From positions 1 to 5,179 of the forward strand of contig JAUPLM010000388.1 of NCBI GenBank assembly GCA_030836965.1: a stretch of DNA of 5,179 nucleotides. Reading direction: 5' to 3'. Both the position numbers and the translations under genes were made by a program. A model generated the notes under the pieces. It ran no database searches, had not been told where the DNA came from, and worked only from the letters and a program-made list of their open reading frames with translations. This stretch comes from Thermodesulfobacteriota bacterium (GTDB taxonomy: Bacteria; Desulfobacterota; Desulfobacteria; Desulfobacterales; RPRI01). Below are positions 1-5,179 of the stretch, piece after piece (position 1 is the stretch's first letter; each line of letters starts with the position of its first letter).

Positions 1-1644
<1,644 letters not shown>

Positions 1645-1741
1645 ACAGCCATACTGGAACGTGCGGTTATGTGAGCGAGAGCTTCAAGTCCGGTACATTT
1701 GACTACTTTATTTTTTTTACAGCAGTTTAGAGGAAAAAAAG
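1645..1741 (+). other. thrC to TPR-lipoprotein intergenic gap with weak hairpin and T-run
   Basis: This gap of 97 bases has no open frame of note. An imperfect stem-loop can be drawn at 1661-1696. The outer helix pairs GTGC (1661-1664) with GTAC (1693-1696), and GG (1665-1666) with CC (1690-1691), leaving one bulged G. An inner helix pairs GAGC (1673-1676) with GCTT (1681-1684) around a GAGA loop. A run of eight T lies at 1711-1718, about 14 bases past the stem, which is too far for a standard intrinsic terminator. The next gene may therefore be read by transcripts from serS-thrC or from its own promoter. I could not identify a convincing promoter. Confidence 0.35.
1729..1733 (+). promoter_or_regulatory. 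ribosome binding site of the TPR lipoprotein gene
   Basis: AGAGG sits 8 bases before the ATG at 1742, separated from it by an A-rich spacer. It fixes the start, which also gives a complete lipoprotein signal peptide. Confidence 0.7.
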
Positions 1742-2503
1742 ATGAATAATAAATGGTTTTGTTATGCCGGAATTGTTTTTTTTATATTCGGCATTGTTTC
1801 ATGCGCAAACGTCGAATTAAAAAAACAGGGGGAAGCCACCCGGGATGTTGGAGAAGTCTACCTGCTTCAAGGAGATTACACCGCTGCGCTGAATGAGCTT
1901 TTGAAGGCCGAAAAAATGAATCCCGATGATCCTCATCTTCATAATGATCTCGGCCTTGTTTACGTTGCAAAAGATCAGATACCTACGGCAATCGAGCATT
2001 TTAAAAAAGCAATCGATCTTAAACCCGATTACGCTCCTGCCAGAAACAATCTCGGAACGGCGTATCTTGCAATGAAAGACTGGGATTCGGCAATTACCTG
2101 CTTTAAACAAGTCTCAAAAGATCTTCTTTATGCAACACCTCATTACCCCCTGTCTAATCTCGGGTGGGCCTATTACAATAAAAAGGAATATGCTCCGGCC
2201 GAACAGTATTACAGGGAAGCTTTAAAAATTGAACCTAATTTCCCGATTGCGTTGCGCGGATTAGGACTAACTTTTATTGCATCCGGAAATCCTCGCGAAG
2301 CAGTTAACTATTTTGAAAGAGCCGCTAAATATTCCGCTTTCCCCGAACTTTTCTCTGATCTTGCCGGAGCCTATATGATTTTAAAAGAATATAACAAGGC
2401 TTTGTTATCTTACAAAAAAGTCGTTGATATTGCTCCTGAAAGCCAGTTGGCTGCCGATGCTCGTAAGGAAATCGAGCGAATACAGAAAGAACATGTGAAA
2501 TAA
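1742..2503 (+). CDS. TPR lipoprotein, PilF/PilW/Tgl-type type IV pilus pilotin (probable)
   Basis: This is probably an outer-membrane lipoprotein that helps assemble or stabilise the PilQ secretin of type IV pili. The 253-residue protein begins with a short positive end and a hydrophobic stretch (about residues 5-20). A lipobox, IVSC, follows with the lipidated cysteine at C21. The next residue is A22 rather than Asp, which by the enterobacterial Lol rule favours the outer membrane. The rest is about six consecutive tetratricopeptide repeats, near 36-69, 70-103, 104-139, 140-173, 174-206 and 207-240. They show the usual G/Y/A/F/A/P spacing, for example LGLVYVAKD then AIEHFKKAIDLKP. A short charged helix ends the chain. 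Length and architecture fit PilF/PilW/Tgl pilotins. The convergent neighbour is pilQ, which strengthens the assignment. TPR lipoproteins are diverse, however, and another scaffold role is possible. The TPR-lipoprotein call is firm, while the pilotin role is inference, so no symbol is given. Confidence 0.85.
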   Translation: MNNKWFCYAGIVFFIFGIVSCANVELKKQGEATRDVGEVYLLQGDYTAALNELLKAEKMNPDDPHLHNDLGLVYVAKDQIPTAIEHFKKAIDLKPDYAPARNNLGTAYLAMKDWDSAITCFKQVSKDLLYATPHYPLSNLGWAYYNKKEYAPAEQYYREALKIEPNFPIALRGLGLTFIASGNPREAVNYFERAAKYSAFPELFSDLAGAYMILKEYNKALLSYKKVVDIAPESQLAADARKEIERIQKEHVK

Positions 2504-2530
2504 AAACAGCTCCCGTTTGCACGGGAGCTG
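2501..2530 (-). terminator. intrinsic terminator, second stop for minus-strand (pilQ) transcripts
   Basis: CAGCTCCCG (2507-2515) pairs perfectly with CGGGAGCTG (2522-2530). One more T-A pair closes a TTGC tetraloop, giving a 10 bp GC-rich stem. Read on the minus strand, the stem is followed at once by TTTTTA, the complement of 2501-2506. On the plus strand the following bases are AATATG, with no T-run, so it should act mainly on leftward transcripts. The T-tract coincides with the stop codon of the TPR gene. Confidence 0.75.
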
Positions 2531-2548
2531 AATATGTGAATGTTGAAA

Positions 2549-2600
2549 TTCCAAAAAAAGCTAACCCCGCTAGCAAGAAAGCGGGGTTAGTGTTGTTTTT
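2549..2600. terminator. bidirectional intrinsic terminator between the TPR lipoprotein gene and pilQ
   Basis: CTAACCCCGC (2561-2570) and GCGGGGTTAG (2581-2590) form a perfect 10 bp stem. An extra T-A pair is possible, and the loop is about 8-10 bases. On the plus strand the stem is followed by TGTTGTTTTT (2591-2600). On the minus strand it is followed by CTTTTTTTGG, the complement of 2551-2560. It can therefore end the rightward TPR-gene transcript and the leftward pilQ transcript. Confidence 0.88.
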
Positions 2601-2617
2601 GATATTTTATGTTCAGT

Positions 2618-5179
2618 TTACAAAGCGCTGCGCTGCTCAAGCATAACTATCTTCGGAGTTATGAATATAAGAAGTTCTTCCTTGTTGTCGGTTTTTGCAT
2701 CGGACTTAAAGAGCCACCCGAGTATCGGAATCATCGACAACCCGGGAATTCCTTCGCCTCCTGTGCTCTTGGTCGTCTTAATGATGCCGCCTATTACGAC
2801 TGTTTCCCCGTCATTTATAAGAAGTTCTGTTTCAGCTTCCTTGGTTGTAAAGGATTGCTGACCACTTATTATATTTCCCAGATCCCTTTTTTTGATCTTA
2901 ATCACCATGGAAATCCGGTCATCGGGGGTAACATGCGGTTTTACTTTAAGCTCAAGATCTACATCTTCAAATACTGTTGTAGTATTGCCTGATGTATCAA
3001 GCTTGTTATAGGGATAACGCAACCCCTGCTTTATTGTAGCTTCTTTGTTATCCAGAGTAACTATCTTGGGAGCGGAAACTATCTTCCCCTCACCCCGTGC
3101 TTCCATTGCCTGAAGTTTGACATTAAGCAACAGAGGCGTTCCGGCAATTCTTGCAAAATTAAACCCTATGCTTCCCTTGTCCGAGGTTGTCGGAAAATTA
3201 ACAGCTGAATTAACACCGTAAGTTCCACCGAAACTGTTAAAATTCTTCTGAGGACCGACTCCTACCCTGTCATCAATCGAAGGAGCGGACCATACAGCAC
3301 CAACACCATCAATAAGGTTTACCGGCTGAACACCTAAACCCGTTCCCCAGCTGCTACCTATTTCTCTGGAAAAATTTGTGCTTGCTTCAACTATCCTTGC
3401 TTCTATGATTACCTGGGGAGTTACCCTGTCAAGTTTTTTTACAATATCTTTTGCCTGCCTGATAACTTCTGCCACATCCGTAATTATGATAAGGTTTGTC
3501 CGCTCATCTACACTTATGTTTCCCCTGTCCTTTGTTTTAATCTTATCAAGGTGAGGCAATATTTCTGATTTCGCGTTGGAATAATTGATCGGAATATATT
3601 CGACCAGCAACTCTTCCAGCGCCTTTTGCTGTTCTTTTGATTTTTGATCAGCAACAATCTTCGCCTGCCTTAACTCCTCTTCCTTTTTAATTGATTCTAT
3701 AGGTGCAATCCGGACAATATCACCTTCATAAATCATTCCAAGCTGATTCATTTTTAGCACAAGATCGAGAACCTGATCCCATGGAACAGGTTTTTCCAGC
3801 GATAAAGTTACTTTTCCGGTTACACTTTTATCAATTGCAAAATTTTTCCCGCTGACCTCTCTCAAGATACGAAATACATTCTTGATATCAGTATCAAAGA
3901 AATCGAGAGCTATTTTTTCTCCTGTAAATTGTTTACCCGGCTCAATAATAGTCTTTTTAGCTTCCACAACATCCTGTTTTATAACCGATTCTTTTGCTTC
4001 AGTCACAACCGGCTCAATAGCCACTTTGGTAAGAACTTCTTTCCAATCCGGAAGGGCGGCTTCTTTTTCAGGCTTGGGTAAAACGGAAGAAGCTTCAAAA
4101 TGAACCATAAGAAGGTTATCAGACTGTTCAACCACGTAGGGAACCGCTTCCCTCAGTTCGATTGCTACAATCGCTGTTTTTTTCATAACGGGCTTCAGAA
4201 TAGGCGTAATTCTGTCGACAGCGCTATTGAAACGGGTTGTAATAAGTGGCCTCCTCTGTTTAGCCGGAATAAGCGTGTTGTTAAGCCTAAGATGAAGCAG
4301 TCTTTCCTCTGCTTTTATTATTTTATAATCAACAGGTTTTGTAGTTCCTATAGTTATAGTCGATTTTCCGGATTCATTACTAGAAAAGTCAATTTTGTTA
4401 ACCCAGGCAGGTTTTGAATCCTTTAATACCGGTTTTTTCTTCAAAACATCCGAATTCGGTTTAAAATCAGAGGGTGCAGGTTTTTCTGTGATTTTTTCAG
4501 CCGCCACTAAAGGTTCTTTTTGAATGACCGGTTTGGATTCTATTCCTGAAGCTTTTATCTCTGCAGGCTCAACAGTTATCAATAGTCCGTTTGAAACCGG
4601 TTTTGCTGTAAATGATTTTAAATACTTGTTTTTTGTATCTAATACGATTCGGATTTTATCGGCTGATGAATAATGCCTAACTTTGCTGACCCATTCTGTA
4701 TTTGCCTGGACAATTTGCTCCTTTTTTAAAGAGCTTTTTACATTGCTGATGTCAAAAACAATTCGTGCCGGCAGCTTAGGTGTACTTTCAAGTATTAATG
4801 ATTGAAAATCCTTTATCATTCCGTCCGATTTTATCGCTATTATAACACCGTTACCGGATTTTTGCACCTCTACGGATTCGAACCGTGTTGCAATTTTCGT
4901 AACATCCGGAACGGGCTTCAGATCTTCCTGAATAATTTCCGGACTTTTCTTTTCATTTTTCTTTTCTTCAATATTTACCGAGGTTGCGGAGATTTTTTCA
5001 GAAGCCTGTGATTCTTCCGTTTTTGTAAAGCTGATTTTGAGTCCTGAATTTTCATCTGCAACCAGATACGGTACATCTTTTTTAAGTAAAATAAGAACCC
5101 GTGCCGTATGTCCAGTTTCGGTTATCTCGGAAGTTTTTATTTCAGATATTATAACACTGTCAGGTTTATGGGACGTCTC
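2618..5179 (-). CDS. pilQ: type IV pilus secretin PilQ (partial, N-terminus outside the window)
   Basis: PilQ is the outer-membrane secretin ring through which the type IV pilus fibre passes. The stop is TAA at 2618-2620. No in-frame stop occurs up to base 5179, so 853 residues are visible and the start lies beyond the right edge. A GTG at 4865-4867 is internal, because AMIN-like sequence continues upstream of it. Domains by window position, in protein order, are: a partial AMIN domain (about 5045-5164), a second AMIN (about 4568-4870), a third AMIN-like domain (about 4094-4408), an N0/STN domain (about 3701-3919), an N1 KH-like domain (about 3419-3610) and the secretin core (about 2642-3415). 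AMIN domains in this family bind peptidoglycan. The core carries the conserved block IPGLSMIPILGWLF and then EELLIFITPKI near the C-terminus. Low-complexity Lys/Pro/Glu linkers separate the N-terminal domains. AMIN domains together with this ending favour PilQ over GspD or other secretins. pilMNOP would normally lie upstream, past the window edge. Confidence 0.94.
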   Translation of the reverse strand, partial: ETSHKPDSVIISEIKTSEITETGHTARVLILLKKDVPYLVADENSGLKISFTKTEESQASEKISATSVNIEEKKNEKKSPEIIQEDLKPVPDVTKIATRFESVEVQKSGNGVIIAIKSDGMIKDFQSLILESTPKLPARIVFDISNVKSSLKKEQIVQANTEWVSKVRHYSSADKIRIVLDTKNKYLKSFTAKPVSNGLLITVEPAEIKASGIESKPVIQKEPLVAAEKITEKPAPSDFKPNSDVLKKKPVLKDSKPAWVNKIDFSSNESGKSTITIGTTKPVDYKIIKAEERLLHLRLNNTLIPAKQRRPLITTRFNSAVDRITPILKPVMKKTAIVAIELREAVPYVVEQSDNLLMVHFEASSVLPKPEKEAALPDWKEVLTKVAIEPVVTEAKESVIKQDVVEAKKTIIEPGKQFTGEKIALDFFDTDIKNVFRILREVSGKNFAIDKSVTGKVTLSLEKPVPWDQVLDLVLKMNQLGMIYEGDIVRIAPIESIKKEEELRQAKIVADQKSKEQQKALEELLVEYIPINYSNAKSEILPHLDKIKTKDRGNISVDERTNLIIITDVAEVIRQAKDIVKKLDRVTPQVIIEARIVEASTNFSREIGSSWGTGLGVQPVNLIDGVGAVWSAPSIDDRVGVGPQKNFNSFGGTYGVNSAVNFPTTSDKGSIGFNFARIAGTPLLLNVKLQAMEARGEGKIVSAPKIVTLDNKEATIKQGLRYPYNKLDTSGNTTTVFEDVDLELKVKPHVTPDDRISMVIKIKKRDLGNIISGQQSFTTKEAETELLINDGETVVIGGIIKTTKSTGGEGIPGLSMIPILGWLFKSDAKTDNKEELLIFITPKIVMLEQRSAL

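Noticed and set aside
1661..1718. Intrinsic terminator after thrC
   Set aside because: The stem is short and bulged, and the T-run begins about 14 bases past it, which does not fit a standard intrinsic terminator.
1651..1720. Group II intron remnant
   Set aside because: Only a short stretch resembles intron helices. There is no reverse transcriptase gene, no complete domain V and no boundary, so it is kept only as a weak structural observation and not annotated as a mobile element.
1699..1730. Possible promoter for the TPR gene (TTGACT at 1699-1704)
   Set aside because: The -35-like hexamer has no acceptable -10 at 16-18 bases. The best AT-rich candidate is too far away and overlaps the ribosome binding site.
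2609..2992. Open frame of 127 codons on the plus strand inside the pilQ 3' end
   Set aside because: It lies wholly antisense to the conserved secretin core and resembles no known protein. It is a shadow of pilQ.
4100..4417. Open frame of 105 codons on the plus strand opposite the third AMIN region of pilQ
   Set aside because: It is antisense to a well-supported coding frame, has unlikely composition and no recognisable domain.

Overview
The window reads as ordinary chromosomal DNA from a Gram-negative bacterium. It holds two housekeeping genes and two type IV pilus genes, and no mobile element, CRISPR array, tRNA or rRNA was seen. An outer-membrane secretin and a lipoprotein signal peptide establish the didermic envelope. 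The moderately AT-rich base composition, the zinc-ribbon threonine synthase and the PilQ with several AMIN domains would suit Desulfobacterota (former Deltaproteobacteria). That placement is an inference from family resemblance, not a search result.

Layout: (1) Positions 1-145 (+) hold the C-terminal end of seryl-tRNA synthetase (serS). (2) Positions 142-1644 (+) hold a complete threonine synthase (thrC) with an N-terminal zinc ribbon. Its start codon overlaps the serS stop in an ATGA, so the two are probably translationally coupled. (3) Positions 1645-1741 are a short gap with a weak imperfect hairpin and a T-run. (4) Positions 1742-2503 (+) hold a TPR lipoprotein of the PilF/PilW/Tgl type. 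(5) Positions 2501-2600 hold two strong hairpins. One is a bidirectional terminator and the other has its T-tract only on the minus strand. (6) Positions 2618-5179 (-) hold the type IV pilus secretin PilQ. It is complete at its C-terminus but runs off the right edge, because the reading frame stays open to the last base.

How the genes relate: serS and thrC both serve amino-acid and translation metabolism. The TPR lipoprotein and PilQ converge on one terminator region. In characterised systems (Neisseria PilW, Pseudomonas PilF, Myxococcus Tgl) such lipoproteins are pilotins or assembly factors needed to place or multimerise PilQ in the outer membrane. The pairing here therefore suggests a pilotin beside its client secretin. 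The rest of a pilMNOPQ cluster would be expected just beyond the right edge, but that is not visible.

I found no convincing undescribed system. The points most worth a second look are the pilotin-secretin convergence, the tandem terminators and the open N-terminus of PilQ.
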